Shown here one piece after another: positions 15,124 to 22,513 of a stretch of 22,513 nucleotides of DNA. Positions within the stretch are counted from its first letter, which is position 1. Every line of letters begins with the position of its first letter. The stretch is from JBKHYG01 sp046565595 (GTDB lineage Bacteria > Actinomycetota > AC-67): positions 1-22,513 of the forward strand of contig JBKHYG010000038.1 of NCBI GenBank assembly GCA_046565595.1, in the 5' to 3' direction. The notes under the pieces are model-generated. The model had not been told where the DNA came from. It searched no databases and saw only the letters and a program-made list of their open reading frames with translations. Both the position numbers and the translations under genes were made by a program.

Positions 15124-16857
15124 TTGCCGACGATCCATCAGTTCGACGCGGTCATCGTCGGGGCAGGTGGGGCTGGCATGCGCGCCGCTCTCGAAGCATC
15201 CAAAGAGGTCAAGACCGCCGTCATCACCAAGCTCTATCCGACCCGCTCTCACACCGGAGCCGCCCAAGGCGGCATGTGCGCCGCGCTCGCGAATGTCGAA
15301 GAGGACAACTGGGAGTGGCACGCCTTCGACACCGTCAAAGGCGGAGACTTCCTGGCCGACCAAGATGCGGTCGAGGTCATGTGCAAGGAAGCGATCGACG
15401 CGGTCCTGGAACTCGAGCGGATGGGATTGCCTTTCAACCGCACCGAGGAAGGCAAGATCGATCAGCGTCGCTTCGGTGGTCACACCCGCAACCACGGCGA
15501 GGCCGCGGTCAAGCGAGCGTGTTACGCGGCCGACCGGACCGGACACATGATCCTGCAGACCCTGTTCCAGCAGTGCGTCAAGCAGGGAGTGAACTTCTTC
15601 AACGAGTTCTACTGCCTCGACCTGATCATGGACGGCGACCGTGCTGCCGGGATCGTCGCCTACGAGTTGGCGACCGGTGAGCTTCACATCTTCCACGCGA
15701 AGACCGTCCTGTTCGCCACCGGCGGATACGGCAAGGTCTTCAAGGTCACCTCCAACGCCCACGCCCTCACCGGCGACGGACCCGGCGTCGTGCTCCGCAA
15801 GGGACTGCCGATCCAGGACATGGAGTTCTTCCAGTTCCACCCGACCGGCATCTACGGGATCGGCATCCTGCTCTCAGAGGCCGCCCGAGGCGAGGGCGGG
15901 ATCCTTCGCAATGCCGAAGGCGAGAGGTTCATGGAGCGCTATGCGCCGACGATCAAGGACCTCGCCCCGAGAGACATGGTCAGCCGCTCGATCTACTTCG
16001 AGATCAAGGAAGGTCGCGGCATGGGCCCGAAGAAGGACTATGTCCTTCTGCATGTGGATCATCTGGGCGCCGAGGTGGTCGAGACCAAACTGCCAGACAT
16101 CACAGAATTCGCCCGCATATATCTGGGTGTCGAGCCTCTCCGAGAAGGCGTACCGATCCAGCCGACCGCCCACTACGCCATGGGCGGCATCCCGACGAAC
16201 ATCGACGCCCAGGCCGTCGGCGACGCATCGAACACTCCTGTGGTCGGTCTGTACGCCGCGGGCGAATCTGCTTGCGTGAGCGTCCACGGCGCCAACCGAC
16301 TGGGCACGAATTCGCTGCTGGATATCGTGGTGTTCGGACGCCGAGGGGGGCGCTCGATGGCCGAGGCAGCCAAGTCGCTCGACTGGCCGACCCTGCCAGA
16401 GGACGCCGCTGCCGACACCGAGCGTCGCCTCGCAGATCTGCGCGACCGGAGCCGCATCGAAACCGTAGGCAAGATCCGCGCCGAGTTGCAGCAGTCCATG
16501 GACGATGATTGCGGTGTCTACCGTACCGAGGAAGGCCTCCAGCGCCAGATCGCCAAGATCGCCGAACTAAAGGACCGGTATCAGAAGGTCGGCATCCACG
16601 ACACATCGAGCCGTTACAACACCGACCTGCTCGAAGCCGTCGAACTCGGGTTCCTGCTGGATATCGCCGAAACGATGGTCGTAGCCGCTGAAGCACGCAA
16701 GGAGAGTCGGGGGGGCCACTATCGCGGAGACCACACCGAACGCGATGACGAGAATTTCCTACAGCATTCCCTCGCGTTCCAGACCGGCGACGGGATCAAA
16801 CTGGACTACAAGCCGGTCACGATCACCCGCTACCAGCCCACCGAACGCAAGTATTGA
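15124..16857 (+). CDS. sdhA: Succinate dehydrogenase flavoprotein subunit SdhA
   Basis: Oxidises succinate to fumarate in the TCA cycle and passes electrons to SdhB. The 577-aa product has the FAD motif AVIVGAGGAGMRAAL (9-23), SHTGAAQGG with H43 as the site of covalent FAD, the substrate-site FQFHPTGIYG, the arginine-bearing APRDMVSRSI, HYAMGGIPTN and the second FAD segment LYAAGESACVSVHGANRLGTNSLLD. The C-terminal GHYRGDHTERDDENFLQHSL is typical. The start is TTG 15124, one base after sdhD, with GGTGGG upstream; no better start lies nearby. Full length for the family. Confidence 0.97.
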   Translation: MPTIHQFDAVIVGAGGAGMRAALEASKEVKTAVITKLYPTRSHTGAAQGGMCAALANVEEDNWEWHAFDTVKGGDFLADQDAVEVMCKEAIDAVLELERMGLPFNRTEEGKIDQRRFGGHTRNHGEAAVKRACYAADRTGHMILQTLFQQCVKQGVNFFNEFYCLDLIMDGDRAAGIVAYELATGELHIFHAKTVLFATGGYGKVFKVTSNAHALTGDGPGVVLRKGLPIQDMEFFQFHPTGIYGIGILLSEAARGEGGILRNAEGERFMERYAPTIKDLAPRDMVSRSIYFEIKEGRGMGPKKDYVLLHVDHLGAEVVETKLPDITEFARIYLGVEPLREGVPIQPTAHYAMGGIPTNIDAQAVGDASNTPVVGLYAAGESACVSVHGANRLGTNSLLDIVVFGRRGGRSMAEAAKSLDWPTLPEDAAADTERRLADLRDRSRIETVGKIRAELQQSMDDDCGVYRTEEGLQRQIAKIAELKDRYQKVGIHDTSSRYNTDLLEAVELGFLLDIAETMVVAAEARKESRGGHYRGDHTERDDENFLQHSLAFQTGDGIKLDYKPVTITRYQPTERKY

Positions 16858-16865
16858 GGATCCAG

Positions 16866-17612
16866 ATGCTCCCGACCCTTCGACGCAAGACCGAAGAAGC
16901 CAAGCCCACCGGCGGCGAGGCTCGGTTCAAGATCCTGCGCTACAACCCAGAGATCGACGATGGCCCCCACTGGGAGAACTACCTGGTGCCATGGACCTCG
17001 CTCGACCGGGTGCTCGATGGGCTCCATCACATCAAATGGACCCACGATGGGTCCCTAACCTTCCGTCGGTCATGCGCCCACGGCATCTGCGGCTCGGACG
17101 CCATGCTCATCAATGGCGTCAACCGGTTGGCATGCAAAGTGCTCATCAAGGATCTCGACCAGCCGATCACGGTCGAGCCGATCCGAGGGCTTCCGGTCGA
17201 GAAGGATCTTGTCGTCGACATGGAGCCCTTCTTCGCCGCCTATCGCAAGGTGCTCCCGTTCCTGATCAACGATCAGCCCGAACCAGACCGCGAACGCCTC
17301 CAGTCGCCTGAGGAGCGGGAGCGGTTCGACGACACGACGAAATGCATCCTGTGCGCCGCGTGCACGACCAGCTGCCCGATCTTCTGGCACAACGACGAGT
17401 ATGTCGGCCCGGCCGCGATAGTCAACGCCCACCGGTTCATCTTCGACTCTCGGGACACAGGCAACAAGCAGCGGCTCGAGATCCTGGGCCAGATGGACGG
17501 GGCCTTCAGCTGCAGGACCACCTTCAACTGCACCGACGCCTGTCCGCGAGACATCCATGTCACGAGGGCCATCCAAGAGGTCAAGCAGGCCTTGCTGTAC
17601 GAGAAGATATAG
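16866..17612 (+). CDS. sdhB: Succinate dehydrogenase iron-sulfur subunit SdhB
   Basis: Carries electrons from SdhA to quinone through three Fe-S clusters. The [2Fe-2S] motif is SCAHGICGSDAMLINGVNRL followed by AC, so the third ligand position is Asp, as in E. coli SdhB. CILCAACTTSCP supplies the [4Fe-4S] cysteines, and the SC...NCTDACP region completes the [3Fe-4S] and [4Fe-4S] sets. ATG 16866 is chosen because GAGGA lies 5 nt upstream; a TTG at 16854 overlapping the sdhA stop would add four residues. The product from ATG is 248 aa. Last subunit of the operon; the response regulator starts 44 bp later. Confidence 0.96.
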   Translation: MLPTLRRKTEEAKPTGGEARFKILRYNPEIDDGPHWENYLVPWTSLDRVLDGLHHIKWTHDGSLTFRRSCAHGICGSDAMLINGVNRLACKVLIKDLDQPITVEPIRGLPVEKDLVVDMEPFFAAYRKVLPFLINDQPEPDRERLQSPEERERFDDTTKCILCAACTTSCPIFWHNDEYVGPAAIVNAHRFIFDSRDTGNKQRLEILGQMDGAFSCRTTFNCTDACPRDIHVTRAIQEVKQALLYEKI

Positions 17613-17656
17613 CCCCCTTCAGCGGCTTCTCAGCCATCGGTGGCATCATCGCTACC

Positions 17657-18325
17657 GTGCAACTCCTACTGGTAGAAGACGATCCCTCTCTGAGGGACGC
17701 ATTGACCCGCGCCTTCGGTATGGACGGTCACGATGTGACCGCCACCGGCAGCGGGACCGAAGCCCTGAAGATCCTGGAGACTCCAGCCACAGAGGTGGTC
17801 GTACTGGATCTCGGATTGCCCGACCTGGATGGGCTCCAGGTGTGCCGCCGCATGCGTGCGCGCGGCGACAAACGGCCGGTGCTGATGCTGACCGCCCGGG
17901 ATGCGGTATCCGATCGGGTCGAAGGGCTCGATGCTGGCGCCGACGATTATCTCGTGAAGCCGTTCGCGTTAGACGAACTGCTCGCCCGGGTGCGAGCCCT
18001 GTTGCGTAGGACGGGGGTCGAACGCGAAGAGGTGTTGCGGTTCGAGGATCTGGTGCTGGATCCGAAGACCCGTCAGGTGTTCCGAGGCGACCGCGAGATC
18101 GAACTGACACGGACCGAGTTCTCTCTGCTCGAGTACCTGATGAGTAATCCGAGGATCGTGCTGACGCGCTCCCAGATCTTCGAGGCGGTATGGGGCTACG
18201 ACTTCGGGCCCACATCGAACTCGCTGGAGGTCTACATCGGGTATCTGCGTCGCAAGTTGGAAGCCAACGGCGAACCTCGCCTGATCCACACGGCCCGAGG
18301 GGTCGGATACACGCTGAGAGCATGA
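17657..18325 (+). CDS. OmpR/PhoB-family response regulator (MprA-like)
   Basis: Two-component DNA-binding regulator, 222 aa from GTG 17657. The receiver domain (1-115) has the acidic pair D8/D9, phospho-acceptor D51 in VVVLDLGLPDLDG, T79 and K101 in YLVKPF. The C-terminal winged helix (about 125-222) has LTRTEFSLLEYLMSNP, VWGYDFGPTSNSLEVYIGYL and the closing HTARGVGYTL. GTG is the only sensible start; the codons before it belong to no domain. It overlaps its histidine kinase by ATGA. The 44-bp gap after sdhB lacks an evident terminator, so read-through from sdh is possible. The target genes and signal are unknown. Confidence 0.93.
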   Translation: MQLLLVEDDPSLRDALTRAFGMDGHDVTATGSGTEALKILETPATEVVVLDLGLPDLDGLQVCRRMRARGDKRPVLMLTARDAVSDRVEGLDAGADDYLVKPFALDELLARVRALLRRTGVEREEVLRFEDLVLDPKTRQVFRGDREIELTRTEFSLLEYLMSNPRIVLTRSQIFEAVWGYDFGPTSNSLEVYIGYLRRKLEANGEPRLIHTARGVGYTLRA

Positions 18326-19680
18326 CGCTCCGCGTACGCATCGCGATCGCGGTCGCTCTCGCGGTTGCGTTAGCGGTCATAGCGACGGGCGGGGCCACGC
18401 TGTTGCAAGCCCGAAGGACCCTTCGGGGAGAACTCGATAGGTCGCTGCGGGAACGCGCCAACGAGGTCCAGTTCAGGGTGCGGGTCGACGCTCTCTATGG
18501 GACGCCCTTCGTCGTGCCGGATCCCGGTGCGGGGGCGGCCAGATCGCTGGTACAACTGGTGGACCCCAGCGGGCGGGTCCGTCCTGCCGAGGGCCAGCCG
18601 GTAACCATCCCGGTGGAGATCGAGGCGCAAGAGGTGGCCGCCGGAGTCCGGGGCGCCTTCTTCGCCGACCTCGAGATCGAGGGGATCCCTTTCCGGGTCT
18701 ACACCGCCCCCACCGATCAGACCATCGCCCTGCAGGTCGCGATGCCGCTCGCCCCGATCAACGATCCCCTGCGACGCTTGGTGACGATACTCATCTCGGT
18801 CTCGCTGTTAGGGATCGTCCTTGCGGCCATGGCTGGGATCGCCATCGCCCGTGCGGTCACCCGGCCGGTCGAGCGATTGACCGAAACCGCCGAGACCGTC
18901 GCGCGCACCCGCGACCTATCCCAGAGGATCCAGACCGCCAGCCACGACGAACTCGGCCGCCTCGCGGAAGCTTTCAACACGATGCTGATCGCTCTGGATG
19001 ACAGCGTCAGCGCTCAACGCCAACTGGTCGCCGACGCCAGCCACGAACTCCGCACGCCGATCGCGAGCCTTCGAACCAACATCGAGGTCCTGGCACGCGG
19101 TTTCAAGGATGCGCCCGAGGACCTGCGTCTGATCCTCGAGGATCTGGTCGCACAGAGCGCTGCCCTATCCCGCCTGATCGCCGACCTGCTGGATCTGGCC
19201 CGCGACCCTGACCCTTCTCGATCCTTCGAACCGGTCCAGTTGGACGAGGTCGTGGATGGCGCCGTCGCAACCCTGCGGGCCATCTTCCCGAACGCAAGGT
19301 TCGAGGTGGAGACGCAACCCATCACCGTTTCTGGGATCCCCACACGCATCGAACGGGCGGTGACCAACCTGCTCGAGAATGCCGCCAAATGGAATCCGGA
19401 GGATGGCGAGCCCATCCGGGTGGAACTCTCAGCCAACGGATCCTTGACCGTGACCGACCACGGTCCTGGTGTTCCGCGAGAGCATCGCGAGAAGATCTTC
19501 GAGCGCTTCTGGAGATCGCCGGATGCCCGTGGTACCGCGGGCAGCGGGCTTGGCCTGGCGATCGTGCGCAGGATCGCCAAGGATCACGGCGGAACCGCCT
19601 ATGTCGAGGACGCTCCCGGCGGAGGCGCCTGCTTCGTACTCAACCTCCCGGTAGCCACGCCAACTGACGCCGCCGGGTAG
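18322..19680 (+). CDS. Sensor histidine kinase (MprB-like), partner of the upstream regulator
   Basis: Membrane sensor kinase, 452 aa from ATG 18322 (ATGA overlap with the regulator stop). It has a first membrane helix (about 5-28), an extracytoplasmic region of roughly 120 residues, a second helix (153-177), a HAMP linker (177-230), the HisKA box DASHELRTPIASLRTN with phospho-acceptor H241, and a catalytic ATPase domain with N box NLLENAAKWNPEDG, G1 box DHGPGVP and G2 box GSGLGLAIVRRI. The sensor region has no recognised domain and only short hydrophobic segments. Autophosphorylation and transfer to D51 of the regulator are expected from the family and gene pairing. Confidence 0.93.
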   Translation: MTLRVRIAIAVALAVALAVIATGGATLLQARRTLRGELDRSLRERANEVQFRVRVDALYGTPFVVPDPGAGAARSLVQLVDPSGRVRPAEGQPVTIPVEIEAQEVAAGVRGAFFADLEIEGIPFRVYTAPTDQTIALQVAMPLAPINDPLRRLVTILISVSLLGIVLAAMAGIAIARAVTRPVERLTETAETVARTRDLSQRIQTASHDELGRLAEAFNTMLIALDDSVSAQRQLVADASHELRTPIASLRTNIEVLARGFKDAPEDLRLILEDLVAQSAALSRLIADLLDLARDPDPSRSFEPVQLDEVVDGAVATLRAIFPNARFEVETQPITVSGIPTRIERAVTNLLENAAKWNPEDGEPIRVELSANGSLTVTDHGPGVPREHREKIFERFWRSPDARGTAGSGLGLAIVRRIAKDHGGTAYVEDAPGGGACFVLNLPVATPTDAAG

Positions 19681-19729
19681 CCGAAGCCTTCGCGACATCT
19701 GGCACCGGGTTTGCGCCGCCGGGTAGCCG
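19668..19729. repeat. Direct repeat of 16 bp around the kinase stop codon
   Basis: CGCCGCCGGGTAGCCG occurs at 19668-19683, spanning the kinase TAG stop, and again at 19714-19729 (46-bp period). It lies in the 76-bp gap between the convergent kinase and trpS genes. No clear terminator was found there. Confidence 0.7.
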
Positions 19730-19756
19730 GCATCAGGCCGCGGTCGACCGTCTGCG

Positions 19757-20743
19757 TCAGCGCAGGAACCCGACCCGGTCGTACACGGCGGCCAGGGTCT
19801 CGGAAGCGACAGAGCGCGCACGCTCGGCGCCGGTAGCCAAGACCTTCTCGATCGCGCCAGGTTCTGCACGCAACTCCTCGATCCGTCGTCGTACCGGATC
19901 GAGCGTCGCTGTGACCGCATCGGCAACGGCGGCCTTGAAGTCACCGTACCCCGTGTCCTTGAACTGCGATTCGAGGTCGGCGACCGAGGACCCGGCGCAC
20001 GCGCTGAGGATCTCGAGCAGGTTGCCGATCCCGGGTTTGTCGACGCTGGCCTTGATCTCGCGACCCGTGTCGGTGACGGCGCTCATCACCTTCTTGCGGA
20101 TCACCTCCGGCGGATCGCTCAGATATACAACCCCAGCCTGGCTGGCAGCAGACTTCGACATCTTCGAGTTCGGATCCTGTAGGTCCATCACTCGCGCGGC
20201 TGCCGCGGTGTAGCGGGGCTTGGGGACGACGAAGGTCTGACCGAACCGCGAGTTGAAGCGTTCGGCGATGTCTCGAGTCAATTCGAGATGCTGGCGCTGG
20301 TCGTCTCCGATCGGAACCTCGTCCGCCTGGTAGATGAGTATGTCCGCTGCCATCAACACCGGATAGGCGAACAAGCCAAATCCGATCCCCGCCTCGGCCT
20401 GCTTCTGACTCTTGTCCTTGAACTGCGTCATGCGGCGGAGTTCGCCAAAGCCGGTGATCGTGCCCAGCGTCCAAGCCAGCTCCGCGTGCTGAGGTACCTG
20501 GGACTGAACGAACAGCGTCACCTGCTCTGGGTCTAGACCGGCAGCCAGGTAGGTCGCAGCTAGGTCAAGGGTGGACTCCCTCAGCACGGCCGGATCCTGG
20601 GGCACTGTGATCGCGTGGAGATCGACGATGCAGAAGAAGCCATCGTCCTGACCCTGCGACGCGACGAACTGCCGGATGGCACCCAGGTAGTTGCCCAAGT
20701 GTATGCCCCCGGATGGCTGGATCCCGCTCAGTACTCGCGCCAT
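19757..20743 (-). CDS. trpS: Tryptophanyl-tRNA synthetase TrpS
   Basis: Charges tRNA-Trp; class I aminoacyl-tRNA synthetase. The 328-aa product has the N-terminal SGIQPSGGIHLGNYLGA, whose HLGN is the HIGH-type signature, the GELRRMTQFKDKS segment, the tryptophan-pocket region YPVLMAADILIY, VPIGDDQRQHLELTRDIAERFN, and NSKMSKSAAS, the KMSKS loop. Length is normal for bacterial TrpS. ATG 20743 has a TAGGAT box 8 nt upstream and no Shine-Dalgarno sequence, indicating leaderless translation. Confidence 0.97.
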   Translation of the reverse strand: MARVLSGIQPSGGIHLGNYLGAIRQFVASQGQDDGFFCIVDLHAITVPQDPAVLRESTLDLAATYLAAGLDPEQVTLFVQSQVPQHAELAWTLGTITGFGELRRMTQFKDKSQKQAEAGIGFGLFAYPVLMAADILIYQADEVPIGDDQRQHLELTRDIAERFNSRFGQTFVVPKPRYTAAAARVMDLQDPNSKMSKSAASQAGVVYLSDPPEVIRKKVMSAVTDTGREIKASVDKPGIGNLLEILSACAGSSVADLESQFKDTGYGDFKAAVADAVTATLDPVRRRIEELRAEPGAIEKVLATGAERARSVASETLAAVYDRVGFLR

Positions 20744-20751
20744 GGCGGCGC

Positions 20752-20757
20752 ATCCTA
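20752..20757 (-). promoter_or_regulatory. -10 box (TAGGAT) of trpS
   Basis: TAGGAT on the minus strand, 8 nt before ATG 20743. It lies downstream of mdh, so trpS probably has its own promoter even if mdh transcripts read through. No strong -35 match. Confidence 0.5.
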
Positions 20758-20785
20758 CGGGAGCGACGCGCCCGGTTCGGATGAT

Positions 20786-20848
20786 TCAGCCGCGTTGCTC
20801 GACCAAACGGTAGATGCGTTCGGTCAAGGCATCGAATCGCCTACTCAT
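20786..20848 (-). CDS. Possible 20-aa small ORF between mdh and trpS
   Basis: From ATG 20848 the minus strand encodes MSRRFDALTERIYRLVEQRG and stops at 20786-20788. GGAG lies 3 nt before the ATG. The same frame is open back to the mdh stop codon (20918-20920), giving 43 codons in all, with an amphipathic helix-like LALAVEILTERMSRRF. It could be a small protein, a decayed gene end, or chance. The rest of the 174-bp gap holds only the trpS promoter. Confidence 0.2.
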   Translation of the reverse strand: MSRRFDALTERIYRLVEQRG

Positions 20849-20917
20849 GCGCTCCGTCAAGATCTCGACCGCCAAGGCCAGACCGATGTCCGGATCGAGC
20901 GGGACGGCCGCTCTAGC

Positions 20918-21847
20918 TCAGGCCAGCTTCGCGAGGTCGGCGCACTTGCCTCGTACCGACTCGGCGGCGGCCTTAAGACCCGCGAGTTCGTCGTCGGTCA
21001 ACGGCAACTCGACGATCTCGGTCACGCCGCTGCGACCCAGCTTGGCCGGAACACCGAGGTAGACATCGTTGATCCCATACTGGCCCGTCACCCAGGCGCA
21101 GATAGGCATAACCGACGAGGAGTCGGTGGCTACAGCCATGGCCATCGCAGCAGCAGCAGACGAGGGCGCGTAGTAGGCCGAGCCGGTCTTCAGCAAGCCT
21201 ACGATCTCGGCGCCGCCGTCGCGGGTCCGCTGGACCAGCGACTCGATGGTTGGCCCATCACAGACCTCGGTCAGCGGCTTGCCCGCGATAGACACCTGAG
21301 AGGGAACCGGCACCATCGTCTCACCGTGCGAACCCAAGGTCAGCGCCTCGACCTGCAAAGGCGAAACCCCGGTCTCCTCGGCGATGAAGTGCTTGAAGCG
21401 GGCAGAGTCGAGCATCCCCGCCTGACCGACGACACGCTCGGCCGGAAAGCCGGACACATCGCGGAACAGATGTGTCATCTCGTCGAGCGGGTTGGTGACG
21501 ACGATGACGACCGCGTTCGGAGAGGCCGGACAGAAGGAGGACGCGACCGACCGGATGATCTTGGCGTTGGCGTCGAGGAGATCCATGCGGCTCATGCCGG
21601 GTTTGCGCGGGAAGCCAGCAGTGACGACACAGATGTCGCTGCCCGCCGTCTCCTCGTAAGAGTTCGTGCCAACGATGCGCGTCTCGAAACCTTCGATCGA
21701 GCGCGACCGCATCATGTCGAGCGCGAGCCCCTGCGGCTTTCCTTCGACGATATCGGTCAGCACGACCTCGTCAGCCCAACCTGCCTCTGCGATCCTCTGC
21801 GCGGTCGTGGATCCGTAGAACCCCGCGCCTACGACGGTCACCTTCAT
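20918..21847 (-). CDS. mdh: Malate dehydrogenase (LDH-like type)
   Basis: NAD-dependent interconversion of malate and oxaloacetate in the TCA cycle. From ATG 21847 the 309-aa product starts MKVTVVGAGFYGSTTAQRIA, the Rossmann glycine motif, followed by an aspartate in LTDIVEG that favours NAD. It has the substrate loop GFPRKPGMSRMDLLDANAKI with paired arginines, the VVTNPLDEM segment, the GQAGMLDSARFKHFIAEE helix and the catalytic histidine in LGSHGETMVP. The MSRMDLL loop supports malate over lactate as substrate. ATG 21856 would add three residues; 21847 is preferred because it matches the family start. The HNH gene lies 73-82 bp upstream in the same direction, with a hairpin between. Confidence 0.95.
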   Translation of the reverse strand: MKVTVVGAGFYGSTTAQRIAEAGWADEVVLTDIVEGKPQGLALDMMRSRSIEGFETRIVGTNSYEETAGSDICVVTAGFPRKPGMSRMDLLDANAKIIRSVASSFCPASPNAVVIVVTNPLDEMTHLFRDVSGFPAERVVGQAGMLDSARFKHFIAEETGVSPLQVEALTLGSHGETMVPVPSQVSIAGKPLTEVCDGPTIESLVQRTRDGGAEIVGLLKTGSAYYAPSSAAAAMAMAVATDSSSVMPICAWVTGQYGINDVYLGVPAKLGRSGVTEIVELPLTDDELAGLKAAAESVRGKCADLAKLA

Positions 21848-21888
21848 GTAGCCCATCCAACCAGATAGGAGGCGTCGCGGTACGGCCG

Positions 21889-21905
21889 GCCTCGCGCCGC
21901 GAGGC
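21889..21905 (-). terminator. Hairpin between the HNH gene and mdh
   Basis: GCCTCGC (21889-21895) and GCGAGGC (21899-21905) form a perfect 7-bp stem with a 3-nt loop, 25 bp beyond the HNH gene stop. There is no T run, so intrinsic termination is uncertain. A second palindrome, CCCTGATCAGGG (21924-21935), spans that stop codon. Confidence 0.4.
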
Positions 21906-21929
21906 AGGGCCGATGCGGGAGCGCCCTGA

Positions 21930-22513
21930 TCAGGGACCCCTAGCGGGCGGCATCAAGACCCAACTGTCCCCCTGGCGAGCGGGCACCCATCCGTGATGGG
22001 TCTTCAGCATGTGACACCGACGACGGCACAGCCTCCACAGGTTGTCGAGGGAGGTGGTTCCCCCCTGCGAGAGTGGAACGCGGTGGTCATAATCCAGCGA
22101 GCGTGAGTTAGGACACGCGGTGATCGCGCACTTCGGGAAGCGCGCATCCACGGCAGCCCTCAACTTCGATGGGATGAACCTGTCGCGGGTTCGCACGGAC
22201 TCAGCGCCGTCTGGGGTGTCCGGAACGGTCCGGCCTGCCGCGGCCAGGCCGGTTGCCATGTCCACCGTCACGGGACCGACCCCGGCCACCTCACACCGTT
22301 CGCCCGGCGCGAGCCTGCCCCTGGCCAGGGCTGCCGCGTCCACATGAACATGCAAGGTCGGGCGTGGACCTACGCCCGGACCGTCGAGCAGGCTCATCAG
22401 GGCATCTGCGAGCGCCTGCTCGCGAGGTAGGTAACCCGCATCCCTGGAACCTTCCCGTATGGCCCGGTCGGCTCGATGTTCGAGTGTGGCTCGGAGACGA
22501 GCCCCGTCGTCGG
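21930..22513 (-). CDS. HNH endonuclease domain protein of the DUF222/13E12 type, C-terminal part
   Basis: The frame is open from the window edge to TGA 21930-21932, so about 194 C-terminal residues are visible and the start is missing; ATG 22397 is internal. The visible N-terminal part (GARLRATLEHRADRAIR ... REQALADALMSLL) matches the end of the DUF222 helical region. Next comes a HVHVDAAAL strand, then an HNH nuclease fold with cysteines in CAITAC, DYDHRVPLSQGG, the asparagine in LDNLWRLC and HMLKTHHGW. Proteins of this type are abundant in actinobacteria, often repeated around the genome as 13E12-type elements; their role is unclear. The HNH residues look intact. Confidence 0.85.
   Translation of the reverse strand, partial: DDGARLRATLEHRADRAIREGSRDAGYLPREQALADALMSLLDGPGVGPRPTLHVHVDAAALARGRLAPGERCEVAGVGPVTVDMATGLAAAGRTVPDTPDGAESVRTRDRFIPSKLRAAVDARFPKCAITACPNSRSLDYDHRVPLSQGGTTSLDNLWRLCRRRCHMLKTHHGWVPARQGDSWVLMPPARGP

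Noticed and set aside
20615..21868. Plus-strand open frame of 417 codons antisense to mdh and trpS
   Set aside because: It spans two well-identified genes on the opposite strand and its product is rich in Arg, Gly, His and Asp with no recognisable motif, as expected for an antisense frame in GC-rich DNA.

Overview
The window reads as a high-GC chromosomal segment of an actinomycete-like bacterium (Actinomycetota; the class cannot be fixed from this alone). Grounds: a fused biotin carboxylase/biotin carrier protein of the AccA3 type, a mycobacterial LpdA-type flavoprotein beside an OctT-like SGNH protein, a DUF222/HNH (13E12-type) protein, frequent GTG/TTG starts, ATGA overlaps, and several starts with a TANNNT box 6-9 nt upstream and no Shine-Dalgarno sequence, as expected for leaderless mRNAs. 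No rRNA, tRNA, CRISPR array or insertion sequence was seen. Gene density is high, and no gene-free stretch exceeds about 175 bp.

Layout. 1-230: 3' end of a MnhG-type antiporter subunit, convergent with birA. 227-1927 (minus): birA and a lipoprotein with two FKBP domains. 1984-3747 (plus): acyl-CoA carboxylase alpha subunit, a likely substrate of BirA. 3753-4619 (minus): secreted beta-propeller protein. 4730-5463 (plus): msrB and an unknown 99-aa protein whose last codons begin a 48-bp tandem repeat. 5582-5857 (minus): small XRE regulator. 5948-11123 (minus): compact run, in transcription order acyl-CoA mutase large subunit, xseA, xseB, lpdA-like quinone reductase, octT-like acyltransferase. 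11284-14193 (plus): secreted 969-aa protein with 14 RCC1-like repeats, closed by a strong hairpin. 14314-17612 (plus): sdhC-sdhD-sdhA-sdhB, followed 44 bp later by an OmpR-type response regulator and overlapping histidine kinase. 19757-21847 (minus): trpS and malate dehydrogenase. 21930-22513 (minus): C-terminal part of an HNH endonuclease-like protein.

Functional links. Biotin ligase, the biotin-dependent carboxylase, the B12-type mutase, succinate dehydrogenase and malate dehydrogenase could form a route from propionyl-CoA through succinyl-CoA into the TCA cycle; this is inferred from co-location, and the carboxyltransferase and cobalamin-binding partners are not in the window. Most genes are housekeeping. 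The less ordinary parts are the stop-codon-bearing tandem repeat at 5416-5559, the double RCC1 propeller with paired cysteines, the divergent mutase pocket, the double FKBP lipoprotein, and the recurrent TAGGAT-type leaderless promoters.
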